From Candidatus Hadersleviella danica (GTDB taxonomy: Bacteria > Chloroflexota > Anaerolineae > Promineifilales > Promineifilaceae): 64,000 bases of DNA. The stretch's first letter is position 1. Every line of letters starts with the position of its first letter. Under the pieces are notes generated by a model. It did not search any database and was not told the origin of the DNA. It saw only the letters and a list, made by a program, of their open reading frames with translations. Where the stretch lies: assembly GCA_016711405.1 (NCBI GenBank), contig JADJSZ010000024.1, forward strand, positions 25,966 to 89,965, read 5' to 3'. A program made the position numbers and the translations under genes. Of this stretch, positions 8,721 through 16,637 are shown piece by piece.

Positions 8721-9377
8721 ATGACAGCAAGACTTTATGGAAAATTAGTAATTAATATGCAATTGGCTGTAGCAGGAATCCAAGCGAATCCTGCTATACA
8801 ACCTTATTTGGCCGCTTATGGTTATCATTTAGAAGAAGTAGCCATTGGCGAAGCGTTAGCAGACGAATTAAGTGCGTTAATAGTGGAACAAGCCGCAGTA
8901 TATGGCGATCAGTTCGCCGTGGCGCAGGAGATTGGCAAGGCGTGGGCCACGGCCAAGCGGGCTTATATCCGCACCCTGAAGATAGCGCGGGTGGCGTGGG
9001 CAGATGATGTGGAGGCCACGGCCGCGCTTCAGCTAAACGGCCGTCGCCAAGTCGGTTTGGGGGCGTGGCTCCAACAAACGACGCTGTTTTACAGCAACAT
9101 ACTGGCTAACCCTCGCTTGTTGGCCGAGTTGGGGGGGTATGGGTACACGGCCGCCAAGCTCGAAGGGGAGCTGGGGCTGGTAACGGCCGTGCGCGAACTA
9201 AAAGCTGTGCAGGAGCAGAAAAAGGGGCTGGCTCGGGCGGCTACCAAGGCGCGGAATGTCAAAGCGGCGGCGTTGCGCGAATGGCTCTCGGACTTGCGCA
9301 AGGTCGCGGCCGTGGCCTTGGCCGATGACCCGACCTTGTTGATTGGCTTGGGCTTCCGCCCCCCTCGGGGAAGGTAG
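8721..9377 (+). CDS. Unrecognised helical protein with internal duplication, downstream of 21-bp array
   Basis: 218 aa, soluble, alanine-rich, no signal peptide or membrane segment. I do not recognise the family. Two halves resemble each other: ANPAIQPYLAAYGYHLEEV (residues about 23-41) and ANPRLLAELGGYGYTAAKL (about 131-149), each followed by G-x-x-L and a long basic helix (AWATAKRAYIRTLKIARVA; AATKARNVKAAALREWL). The start ATG has TAGGA nine bases upstream. The first roughly 180 bp are AT-rich and free of CGGCCG like the repeat array, while the rest is GC-rich with several CGGCCG copies, so base use changes inside the gene. It has no operon partner; the neighbour downstream is on the other strand. 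Function unknown; it could bind the array. Confidence 0.8.
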   Translation: MTARLYGKLVINMQLAVAGIQANPAIQPYLAAYGYHLEEVAIGEALADELSALIVEQAAVYGDQFAVAQEIGKAWATAKRAYIRTLKIARVAWADDVEATAALQLNGRRQVGLGAWLQQTTLFYSNILANPRLLAELGGYGYTAAKLEGELGLVTAVRELKAVQEQKKGLARAATKARNVKAAALREWLSDLRKVAAVALADDPTLLIGLGFRPPRGR

Positions 9378-9481
9378 GGACTGGTTACTGGTTACTCGTT
9401 ACTCGTTATTCGTTATTGGCTCTTGGTAGGAGTGTGCCCTTCCACAGACCCAATAACGAATAACCCATAACCAATAACCCC
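9378..9481. repeat. GTTACTG/AATAACC heptamer repeats, inverted pair
   Basis: The left arm is GGTTACTGGTTACTCGTTACTCG-type units and the right arm AATAACGAATAACCCATAACC-type units, between two converging genes, where it could act as a hairpin terminator. Same family near 18179-18218, 38285-38370 and 62399-62480. Confidence 0.75.
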
Positions 9482-10228
9482 CTACCCCGCCGCCGCCGCC
9501 GCGCCGATGATGCCCGCATCGTTCATCAGCGCGGCCGTCACAATGCGCGTCCGCTCCAAATGAACATAGGGCAAGAACTTATCCCCCCGCTTGCTCACCC
9601 CACCCCCCACAATAATCAAATCGGGCGTAAAAAGATGCTCGATATACCTAAAATACTCATTCAGCCGCGAGCCATACGCCCGCCACGTTAGCCCCTGCTC
9701 CCGCTTAATACGGCCAGCCATATACAACTCCGCCACCTCACTCTGCCCCTTCAAGTACACCTTGCCCAGCTCAAAATTGGGGATGAGTTGGCCATTGTAG
9801 AACATGCCACACCCCACCCCCGTGCCCAGCGTAAAGGTCATCACCGTGCCCTGCACCCCTTGCCCTGCCCCCCAGCGAATTTCGGCCATGCCCGCCGCAT
9901 CCGCATCGTTGACCACGACCACAGGGCAACCCGTCGCTTGGGCAAACGCCTCTTGCGCGGAATGCCCCACCCAGCCGGGGTAGTGCAACGCCGTGGGCGG
10001 GATAAGCACAATGCCATTGGCCACGGCCGAAGGAAACCCCACCCCAATCGGCCCCTTGTATTTCAGCTTCTTCACCAGCTTGGCAATCGCCTTAGAGACG
10101 CTCTCAATCGTAAAATCGCCCGGTGTCAGCACCCGAATGCGCTCCGAAGCGAGTTCACCCGTCTCCGCATTCACCAAAGCTCCCTTTATGCCACTACCAC
10201 CTACATCTATCCCTAAAAGTTCGGTCAT
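9482..10228 (-). CDS. ppgK: Polyphosphate glucokinase (ROK family)
   Basis: Cytoplasmic kinase phosphorylating glucose from polyphosphate and/or ATP to glucose-6-phosphate. The N-terminal phosphate loop is LGIDVGGSGIKGALVN. The ROK catalytic region is VVVVNDADAAGMAE (catalytic Asp) and the second phosphate site LGTGVGCGMF; the C-terminal adenosine/phosphate motif is DLIIVGGGVSKRGDKF. At 248 aa it matches strictly PPGK-type members (about 250-270 aa) and lacks the Zn-binding insertion of classical ROK glucokinases. The segment GKVYLKGQSEVAEL in place of the usual zinc loop fits PPGK. It stands alone between repeat clusters. Confidence 0.9.
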   Translation of the reverse strand: MTELLGIDVGGSGIKGALVNAETGELASERIRVLTPGDFTIESVSKAIAKLVKKLKYKGPIGVGFPSAVANGIVLIPPTALHYPGWVGHSAQEAFAQATGCPVVVVNDADAAGMAEIRWGAGQGVQGTVMTFTLGTGVGCGMFYNGQLIPNFELGKVYLKGQSEVAELYMAGRIKREQGLTWRAYGSRLNEYFRYIEHLFTPDLIIVGGGVSKRGDKFLPYVHLERTRIVTAALMNDAGIIGAAAAAG

Positions 10229-10236
10229 GGGTTTTT

Positions 10237-10317
10237 AGTCTCTCAGTCTTTCAGTCTATCAGTCGGTCAGTCTTTCAGCCTATGGTTTACGGCTTACGGC
10301 CTATGGCTTACGGCCAG
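10237..10317. repeat. TCAGTCTT octamers followed by GCTTACGG heptamers
   Basis: 10237-10278 holds about five TCAGTCTx units; 10279-10317 holds GGTTTACGGCTTACGGCC-type units that run into the end of the patatin gene. The octamer recurs at 19168-19206 and the heptamer at 19978-20058 and 45849-45885. Confidence 0.7.
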
Positions 10318-11124
10318 AATCTCCCCCTCCTGCTCGCGCACGGCCGCGCGGCCGAGTTCGATGGCGGTATCGAGGGCTTGAAAATCGAGCAGGCCAATTG
10401 TACCCATTTTGGGGCGCAATAAAATATCGGGGCGGGAGATGGCCAAGCGGGATTGCACACTTCTGCTGGTGATAATGTCGTTCACGGCCGTAATCACCTG
10501 CATCGTCGGCCGTCGCTTGGTGGCGTTGATGGCTCGCTCAAACCAATTGCCCGGCGGGGTGGCGGTGGTGGGCTTGGTTCCATACGGGTCACTGTTGCCC
10601 AAATCCACGGCGATAACGGCCGTGGCTCCCCGCGCCCGCGCCACATCAAACGGCACATTGTTCACCAACCCCCCATCCATCAAAATCAACCCCTCCCGCT
10701 CCACAGGCGGCAACAAAATCGGGAAAGCCATCGAGGCATTCAGGGCCGAGGTCACATCCCCCTCATCCAGCACCACCTCTTGCCGCGTGACCAGATTGGT
10801 GGCCACCAAAGCCAGCGGGGTTTTCATCTCGGCAAACGTCGGCCGACCAATCAATTCAAACAGCATCAGCTCAAACTTTTCAGGCGTGGTCAGGGCGGGC
10901 AGGTTCATCGAAAGGCGGAACAAGCTGTTAAAGCCGAACTGCTCAAAAAGGTGGCGCATCTGCGAAGGGAGCAACCCATAAGCCATCAGCGTCGCAATGA
11001 GTGCCCCCGAACTAGTTCCCACAATTAAGTTGGGGCGCACCCCCAACCGCTCGAGTTCCATCAGCACCCCAATGTGTGCCGCGCCCCGCGCCCCCCCGCC
11101 GCCAAGTGCTATTCCAAGTTTCAT
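10294..11124 (-). CDS. Patatin-like phospholipase (RssA-type)
   Basis: Serine acyl hydrolase of the bacterial patatin family, with a Ser-Asp dyad. The oxyanion loop is GGGGARGAAHIGVL (residues about 8-21), the nucleophile elbow VGTSSG (about 36-41, Ser40 or neighbour) and the catalytic Asp motif LMDGGLVNNVP (about 145). At 276 aa it matches the RssA/YchK size, with no signal peptide, so it is probably a cytoplasmic or membrane-peripheral lipase. The last few residues are encoded by the GCTTACGG repeat, so the repeat has replaced or extended the natural C-terminus. Substrate unknown. Confidence 0.87.
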   Translation of the reverse strand: MKLGIALGGGGARGAAHIGVLMELERLGVRPNLIVGTSSGALIATLMAYGLLPSQMRHLFEQFGFNSLFRLSMNLPALTTPEKFELMLFELIGRPTFAEMKTPLALVATNLVTRQEVVLDEGDVTSALNASMAFPILLPPVEREGLILMDGGLVNNVPFDVARARGATAVIAVDLGNSDPYGTKPTTATPPGNWFERAINATKRRPTMQVITAVNDIITSRSVQSRLAISRPDILLRPKMGTIGLLDFQALDTAIELGRAAVREQEGEILAVSHRP

Positions 11125-11127
11125 AAG

Positions 11128-11215
11128 CGTACTAAATGCTGAGTGCTAAGTGCTGAGTTCTGAGTTGAAAGTGGGGTGCTTGCTTTCCACTTAGCACTTA
11201 GCACTTTCTACTTTT
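11128..11215. repeat. GTGCTGA/CACTTAG heptamers, inverted pair
   Basis: CTGAGTGCTAAGTGCTGAGTTCTGAG-type units face CACTTAGCACTTAGCACTTTC units. The same unit occurs at 26337-26362, 28355-28383 and 30945-30973, and inside lysA at 39318-39354. Confidence 0.72.
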
Positions 11216-11337
11216 ACTGACTATAATATGGGCTTAATTGTAACAACAACTCGTTTAGAGTGAACAGTGGCTAGTGCCATTCTCGGCCGATTGCCCTCCA
11301 CCTCTATCACCAAACTCTCTCTTGGAGGATATCCATT

Positions 11338-11562
11338 ATGTTGGTTCGACGCACAATCCTAGCCGTCATTTCCCTTGGCCTTGGGGCCATCGTCACCGAA
11401 ATCTCCCTCATCCTGATGAATACGAATAGAGCTGAATACGGTCTCTATTTTGGCACAGATGGGGACGGCTTGCCCTATTACCCCCTGACAATTATCTTCT
11501 TCGCCCTCTTCTTCGCCTTGTGGCTCGATAAGTTCCTCAAGACGGAGCTTTTGCCGAAGTAA
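11338..11562 (+). CDS. Small two-helix membrane protein, unrecognised
   Basis: 74 aa with two hydrophobic stretches (about residues 5-28 and 48-66) separated by a short polar loop (NTNRAEYGLYFGTDGDG). It ends with a charged tail. GGAGG lies eight to nine bases before the ATG, an unusually strong ribosome binding site for this window, and TATAAT at 11222-11227 could be its -10 box. A good terminator follows, so it is probably a monocistronic, expressed gene. No family recognised. Confidence 0.75.
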   Translation: MLVRRTILAVISLGLGAIVTEISLILMNTNRAEYGLYFGTDGDGLPYYPLTIIFFALFFALWLDKFLKTELLPK

Positions 11563-11593
11563 CCCACCCGCACAACTCCTAACACCCGTCAAG

Positions 11594-11628
11594 AAGGCTT
11601 CACTGGCTCCCCCAGTGGAGCCTTTTTT
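11594..11628 (+). terminator. Rho-independent terminator after the small membrane gene
   Basis: Stem AAGGCTTCACTGG / CCAGTGGAGCCTT with one G-T pair, loop CTCCC, then a T-run. It lies about 30 bp after the stop codon. Confidence 0.8.
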
Positions 11629-11733
11629 GCTTTTAGATCCCCTCACCCCAGCCCTCTCCCCAAGGGCGAGGGAGCCAATCCCCCTCTCCCCTTGGGAGAG
11701 GGGCTAGGGGTGAGGGTCTATGGATCCAAAACC

Positions 11734-12626
11734 TCAGCGTACCAAGCCGCGCTGGCGCAGGACATTCATTACCAACACCTCCCACGGCTGGTCGGTGGTG
11801 ATGGGCACATAGTGCGCCCCTCTCTGCTGGCAATCGCGGGCAATCTCCAGTTGCCAGCTTTGCACATGCGCCTGATACTCAGCCAGCATTGTCGCATCCA
11901 GCGTAATTTCCGCCTCCGCCCCCGTCTCCGAATCCACCAATTTGACATCGCCCAGCAAAGGTGGCTCCAACTCGTCGGGGCTGAGGATGTGCAGAACGAC
12001 CACCTCGTAGCCACGGCCGAGCAACGCATTTAGCCCCTCGCGATAGCCCGTGGGGGCCAGCAAATCGCTGAGGAGCAAAAGCAAGCCGGGCGACGGCCGC
12101 GCAGGGCGTAATCGCGCAACATTTCGTTGAGCTGGATTTGGCCGTGGCTGGTTTGGGCGGCCGTCTCCAAAAATTGGAACAGCCGCAAACTGTGGTGTTG
12201 CCCGCGTGATGGCCCCCAACTGCGCGTGTCGCTCTGCTGGAGCAACGTCACGCTGAGCAAATCCCCAGCCGCAAGGGCGATGTGGCCGAGCGCGGCCGTT
12301 AACCGCGCCGCATAGGTCAGCTTTTGGTTATCCCCCTCCCCCTCGGGCCACATCATGCTTTCGCTGGCATCCACCAGCAAATGCACCGCCAAATCCTCCT
12401 CTTCCTCCAGCAATTTGATAAACGGCTTTTCCAGCCGAGCGTACACGTTCCAATCCAGCCGCCGCAAATCGTCCCCTTTGACATAGTTGCGGTAATCGGC
12501 AAATTCGATGGATGTGCCCCGCTTCTGGCTACGGCGGTCGCCTTTCATCACCCCCACGCGCACGTTGGCGGCCGTGAGGGTCAGTTGCTCTAATTTGCGG
12601 AGGGTGGATTCGTTAAAGATGGTCAT
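11734..12626 (-). CDS. DUF58 (von Willebrand-A-like) domain protein (one frameshift)
   Basis: DUF58 protein, the usual partner of MoxR AAA ATPases, of roughly 297 aa. The family core is RRSQKRGTSIEFADYRNYVKGDDLRRLDWNVYARL (residues about 31-65), then LLVDASESMMW, a MIDAS-like D-x-S-x-S. The C-terminal half (PGLLLLLSDLLAPTGYREGLNALLGRGYEVVVLHIL) is in another frame. The two join near 12087, where one G seems missing in a CCCGG run. No MoxR gene is adjacent in the window. No transmembrane helices, as expected for the short DUF58 form. Confidence 0.83.
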
Positions 12627-12671
12627 TGGTCATTCGTCATTGGTCACTCGTCCCTCCCCCGTCCCCAGTCC

Positions 12672-13616
12672 TTATCTACCTGCTGGTTGCCCAAACTCGC
12701 CCACATGGGTGGCGATAAATTCGCCCACAATCGCTTCGTAGGCTTCTGGGTCAGTCACACGGGAAGCGCCGTGGTCGTTGCCCCAATCGGTGATGTGGAG
12801 TTCGGCGCGGTCTGGGTTGGCGTTGGCGAAGATGGCTTCGGAGTGGCTGGCAAAGGTGAACGAATCCTCTTTGGCGTGGATGAGCAGGACGGGGGTTTGT
12901 TTGCCGCCCACAATGTTCATCGGCGAAACGTCGTCCATCTCAAAATCGGCGCGGAGTTCGGCCACATTGATGGCTCCCCAGACGAGCAGGTTCAGCCACT
13001 CGCCATACTGCGCCACCCCTTGGTAGCTGACAATCGTTTCGTAATCTTGGTAAGCGGAATCGGCGATGACAAAGGCTAAATCGTCACGCAGAGCCAAGGT
13101 TTGCAGGGAGGTGGCCGCCCCATACGAAACGCCCAACAAGCCGATGTTGCTGGCGGGTACGCCTGTGCGCTCGCTCAGCCAATCCACCACGGCCGAGGCA
13201 TCTTCCCGCTCGTAATAGCCAAAGGTGTGCAACGCGGCCGAGCTATTGCCGTGCCCTCGCGCATCATAGGTGATGATTTCGCACCCCCGCGCCCAAAACA
13301 TGGGGATAAAGCCCGTCATGTTGTGGCCACTGCCTGTGTAGCCATGCAAAATGACCATGCCGCAGTTGCCGTTGGCGGGGTTGTCGTAAAAATAGCTGGC
13401 CAAATCAATCTCGGCCGTGGCGGGAATAGCCACATTTTCGGGGGCGGGAATGCCAAATGGGTCGAGGCGGCCTTGCGCGTCGGCAACAAGTTCGGCCGTG
13501 ACGGGCTGAACAGCCCCCGCCACCAATAAATCGGCAAAATAAGCACTCGCCCCAACATAGGCGAGAATGAGCAACACATCGAAACCAAAAAAGAGGAAGA
13601 GGAGGGATTTTTTCAT
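12672..13616 (-). CDS. Membrane-anchored alpha/beta hydrolase (acyl-peptidase/esterase type)
   Basis: 314 aa with an N-terminal hydrophobic segment (residues about 4-30), so it is probably anchored and faces outward. The fold is read from MVILHGYTGSGHNMTGF (oxyanion loop), YDARGHGNS, the nucleophile elbow LLGVSYGAA, the acid motif LLIHAKEDSFT and the His motif NDHGAS. The catalytic triad is thus Ser, Asp, His in the normal order. Length is typical for this class. Substrate cannot be told from sequence. Confidence 0.85.
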   Translation of the reverse strand: MKKSLLFLFFGFDVLLILAYVGASAYFADLLVAGAVQPVTAELVADAQGRLDPFGIPAPENVAIPATAEIDLASYFYDNPANGNCGMVILHGYTGSGHNMTGFIPMFWARGCEIITYDARGHGNSSAALHTFGYYEREDASAVVDWLSERTGVPASNIGLLGVSYGAATSLQTLALRDDLAFVIADSAYQDYETIVSYQGVAQYGEWLNLLVWGAINVAELRADFEMDDVSPMNIVGGKQTPVLLIHAKEDSFTFASHSEAIFANANPDRAELHITDWGNDHGASRVTDPEAYEAIVGEFIATHVGEFGQPAGR

Positions 13617-13628
13617 GGGAAAGGTGGG

Positions 13629-13682
13629 TGGAGATTGGGGATTGCGGATTGGGGAATGCGGAATGGGGAATGGGGAATGGGG
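13629..13682. repeat. TGCGGAT/GGGGAAT heptamer repeats
   Basis: Units GATTGGG/GATTGCG/GAATGCG/GAATGGG in tandem, upstream of the hydrolase. The family recurs at 25140-25170, 27511-27542, 28312-28352 and 33545-33618, and inside murE at 32527-32562. Confidence 0.72.
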
Positions 13683-13701
13683 GCGAGTAACGAGTAACGA
13701 A

Positions 13702-14988
13702 TTACGAGTAACTCCTCCTTGCCCTGTGCCCGGCTTGGCCGAGGCGGGAGATACAGCGGTCGAGGCCGATGACGGTGCGGGTTTTCACTTCTTCGGTCAC
13801 GCCGCGTGTGCTTTGGATGGTCACTTTCATGTGGATGAGCGCTTCGCGGGAGAGCACGGCCGTTGGCTCATCCCCCACGCCAGCGGCGGGGCGCACCAGC
13901 AAGCCCACCCCCATCTGCTCCACCGCATCCAGCAGGGCCACCAAACGCATAATCCCGTTGTAATCGGTGCGGAGCGATTCCAGCGCAAAGTCATCCAGCA
14001 AGAGCGTGAGCGGGGGAGAAGCCATCTGCAAAAAATGCACCCATTCGTTGTCGAGCAGAGGAGCCTTGATGGCCTGCCGAAAATCCAATTGCCAGTAGGT
14101 TGTCTCGCCATGGCGAAAGGGGCGGTAGGGCAAACGGCCGTGTTTTTCCCCCGCCACGGCTTGCCCGAGCGCAAACAGGTGGGCGGCGGGGTCAGCGGCC
14201 GTCACCACCACCTCCGTCGGGTCGCCCAACCGCATATCCTCGCCCCCAAACGTGATGAGGTGCGGCGGCAACTGCTCCCACGCCAACTGCTTAAACTCGC
14301 TCTGGTTGGAAGTGCCGACGACGAGCAGGCCAAAGTGCGCCATTTGGGGCAAGATGGGCGCATAGCCCGTCATTTCCACCTCGTCGGTGAAGAGAATGCG
14401 CATGGGGGCAAGAACTTGGGTCATAAAATCGGCCGTGTCGCGGCCGTTGAGGCGGTGCTGTTGCACATCCCACGCATAAAAATGAGCCAACTCCGCCCAT
14501 TTGCTCACCGAAAGCAGGCTGAGGGGGCGGCCGTTGAGGGTGCGCTTGTGGACGAGGTGCTGGCGGCCGTCGTGCTTGTTCATCATGGGGGCAATGTGGT
14601 CGGGCAAGCCAAATTGGGTGCGTAAAACGACATCTAACAGGGCGATGAAGGTGGTTTTGCCCGTGCCCGGTGGCCCACACAAAATGAGCGGGGTTGGGGC
14701 GGGGGGCGGGGTGGGTTGTGGCCGAGGGGGAATAAAGCGGCCGACCAATGGCCGTGCCACCGCCTTAACAGGTTGGGGCACGCGGGGGAAGCGGGAGGTG
14801 TAGCTGGGAGGTGCAGGTGGTTCTTGTGCCAAAAAGTGGGCAATGGCTTGCACCACCTCGCGCTGGGGTGCGCCAAATTTGGCGGCGTTCAGGCCCGCGT
14901 CGTGCGCGGCCGTGTTCACCGCCTGCCACAACTCGCGCTCGAGTTGTTCGGCTTCAATCAGAATGGCACTGGCTAATCGTTCCTGCAT
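13702..14988 (-). CDS. AFG1/ZapE-like AAA+ ATPase
   Basis: About 428 aa from the ATG at 14988 (MQERLASAILIEAEQL). Walker A is LILCGPPGTGKTTF and Walker B-like FTDEVEM; sensor-1 region VVGTSNQSEFKQLAWEQLPPHLITF strongly resembles ZapE/AFG1 (TSN-x-x-P). The C-terminal NGIMRLVALLDAVEQMGVGLLV matches the helix-strand seen in ZapE. It differs by a proline-rich linker (residues about 90-115). ZapE binds FtsZ in Gram-negative bacteria; whether that holds here is unknown. It may instead act in membrane-protein quality control as AFG1 does. Confidence 0.65.
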   Translation of the reverse strand: MQERLASAILIEAEQLERELWQAVNTAAHDAGLNAAKFGAPQREVVQAIAHFLAQEPPAPPSYTSRFPRVPQPVKAVARPLVGRFIPPRPQPTPPPAPTPLILCGPPGTGKTTFIALLDVVLRTQFGLPDHIAPMMNKHDGRQHLVHKRTLNGRPLSLLSVSKWAELAHFYAWDVQQHRLNGRDTADFMTQVLAPMRILFTDEVEMTGYAPILPQMAHFGLLVVGTSNQSEFKQLAWEQLPPHLITFGGEDMRLGDPTEVVVTAADPAAHLFALGQAVAGEKHGRLPYRPFRHGETTYWQLDFRQAIKAPLLDNEWVHFLQMASPPLTLLLDDFALESLRTDYNGIMRLVALLDAVEQMGVGLLVRPAAGVGDEPTAVLSREALIHMKVTIQSTRGVTEEVKTRTVIGLDRCISRLGQAGHRARRSYS

Positions 14989-15069
14989 GGCACAACTATA
15001 CCTGAGAGAGAAGAAATTGGGAGATTGAATCAGGTGATAGTTCCCTGATTGATTACAACACAAATGATC

Positions 15070-15097
15070 CCTGACAAACCCAAAAATTTGCTATAAT
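15070..15097 (+). promoter_or_regulatory. Promoter for a leaderless DUF4058 transcript
   Basis: TATAAT at 15092-15097 with CTGACA at 15071-15076 (15 bp apart, slightly short). Only six bases separate the -10 box from the ATG at 15104, so transcription should begin at or next to the start codon. Confidence 0.6.
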
Positions 15098-15103
15098 GCT
15101 CCC

Positions 15104-15874
15104 ATGAACACACCCTTTCCGGGCATGGATCCCTACCTCGAACATCCTAGCTTGTGGCCCGATGTCCACAATCGCCTCATTACGGCTTTAGCAGATGCCA
15201 TCTCACCCACCATTGCCCCGAACTATTATGTGGGCGTAGAAAGCCGCGCTTATGTGATGGCTCCCGAGGGGGATGAATTTCTCGGCCGTCCCGACCTCGC
15301 CATCGCCTCCCCCATTCCCATCAACCCACAACCGAGCTATGCCCAGCCCGTGGCCGTGGCCGATTTGAGCGTCTTAGAAGTGGAATTCCCCTATGGCGAG
15401 GAGATAAATCATTATTATCTCGAGATTCGCACAGCGCCCAATCACGAATTGGTGACGGTGGTGGAACTGCTTTCACCCGTCAATAAAATAGATCCTCGCG
15501 GCCGACGGGATTACGAGGACAAACGCGCCGAAATTATCTCTTCACAAACCAGTTTGGTGGAGATAGATTTGTTACGCGCTGGCCAGCCCCTGCCCCTCAG
15601 CAAACAAGTTCTCAGCGATTACCGCCTCGTCATTAATCGGGGCTGGAAAGGGCGGCGCGGGCAACTGTACGCCTTTAACTTGGCCAACCCCATTCCCGCT
15701 TTTCCCCTGCCGCTCTTGCCGCAGGATACGGAGCCGCTCATCCCGCTCAACGAGGTGTTGCACGCTCTCTACGGCCGTGCCCGCTTCGATTTGCGGATAG
15801 ATTACCGCCAGCCCCCCATCCCACCCCTCACCCCAGCGCAAGCCGAATGGGCCAGCCAACTGCTGGCGGCCTAG
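15104..15874 (+). CDS. DUF4058 family protein
   Basis: 256 aa. The family opening PFPGMDPYLEHPSLWPDVHNRLI is intact, followed by LEIRT and VTVVELLSPVNK, conserved segments of this family, which is common in cyanobacteria, planctomycetes and Chloroflexota. The pattern E-x-R and E-L-L-S-P-x-N-K has a nuclease-like look (acidic plus lysine residues), but function is unknown. It has its own promoter with no leader, and its last bases overlap the end of the convergent maf gene by four. Confidence 0.88.
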   Translation: MNTPFPGMDPYLEHPSLWPDVHNRLITALADAISPTIAPNYYVGVESRAYVMAPEGDEFLGRPDLAIASPIPINPQPSYAQPVAVADLSVLEVEFPYGEEINHYYLEIRTAPNHELVTVVELLSPVNKIDPRGRRDYEDKRAEIISSQTSLVEIDLLRAGQPLPLSKQVLSDYRLVINRGWKGRRGQLYAFNLANPIPAFPLPLLPQDTEPLIPLNEVLHALYGRARFDLRIDYRQPPIPPLTPAQAEWASQLLAA

Positions 15875-16500
15875 CCGAGTCTTGGACAGCCAAACCCTTC
15901 ATGCGCGGCCGTCAGTGTGCCTAAATCGGTGCTGGCCACCAGCCCAAATTCGGCCAACAACGGCCGCAATTGGCAAATAGATAGCCCCATCACCCCCAAA
16001 TAACAGCCCTGCAACTCGGCCACAGGCGCAAACAGCGGATGCTGGATGGCATACGCGCCCGCCTTGTCAAACGGGTCGCCCGTGGCAATATACGCTTCGA
16101 TTTCGGCCGTGCTGTAGTCGCGCATCCGCACGGCCGTTGTATCCACCACCGCCACGCACCGCTCCCCTTGCACCAACACCATGCCCGTGTGGACTTCGTG
16201 CCAACGGCCGCGCAACCGCCCCAACATCTGCCGCGCCTCGGCCGCATCGGCGGGCTTGTTGAGCATTTCGCCCTCAATGGCCACAGTTGTATCGGCCGCG
16301 ATGATGAGTGCATCGGGAGGGGAGACGGCCGCCAACGCCCGCCCTTTCAGTTCCGCTCGCTGTTGCACATTGCGGATGGGGTCAGGGTCAGTGATGATGT
16401 CCTCGTCTACATCAGCCACTTGCACCACAAAGGGCAAGCCCAGCAACGCCAACAATGCCCGCCGCCGAGGCGACATCGAACCGAGAATGAGAGAAAACAT
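15871..16500 (-). CDS. maf: Maf-family nucleoside triphosphate pyrophosphatase
   Basis: Hydrolyses non-canonical or standard pyrimidine NTPs to NMP and pyrophosphate. Start LILGSMSPRRRALLALLG corresponds to the S-x-S-P-R-R motif. ADTTVAIEGEMLNKPADAAEARQMLGRLRGRWHEVHTGM carries the catalytic Asp and the K-P motif, and YIATGDPFDKAGAYAIQ is the conserved C-terminal motif. 209 aa is normal. It overlaps DUF4058 by four bases tail to tail. Confidence 0.9.
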   Translation of the reverse strand: MFSLILGSMSPRRRALLALLGLPFVVQVADVDEDIITDPDPIRNVQQRAELKGRALAAVSPPDALIIAADTTVAIEGEMLNKPADAAEARQMLGRLRGRWHEVHTGMVLVQGERCVAVVDTTAVRMRDYSTAEIEAYIATGDPFDKAGAYAIQHPLFAPVAELQGCYLGVMGLSICQLRPLLAEFGLVASTDLGTLTAAHEGFGCPRLG

Positions 16501-16539
16501 GGGGGGGAATTACTAATTATGAATTACTGAGTGCGGTGA

Positions 16540-16618
16540 AAAAGTACAAAGGACGAAGTACGAAGTACGAAATTACTCGGGGAGTGCCGTACATCGTAAT
16601 TCGTCCTTTTTTCAGTAG
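16540..16618. repeat. ACGAAGT heptamer hairpin
   Basis: AAAGGACGAAGTACGAAGTACGAA-type units on the left pair with TTCGTCCTTTTTT on the right after CGTAA. The T-run lies on the + side, so it can act as a terminator in the region between maf and cpaF. Confidence 0.6.
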
Positions 16619-16637
16619 ACTCATTACTAATTACTAA

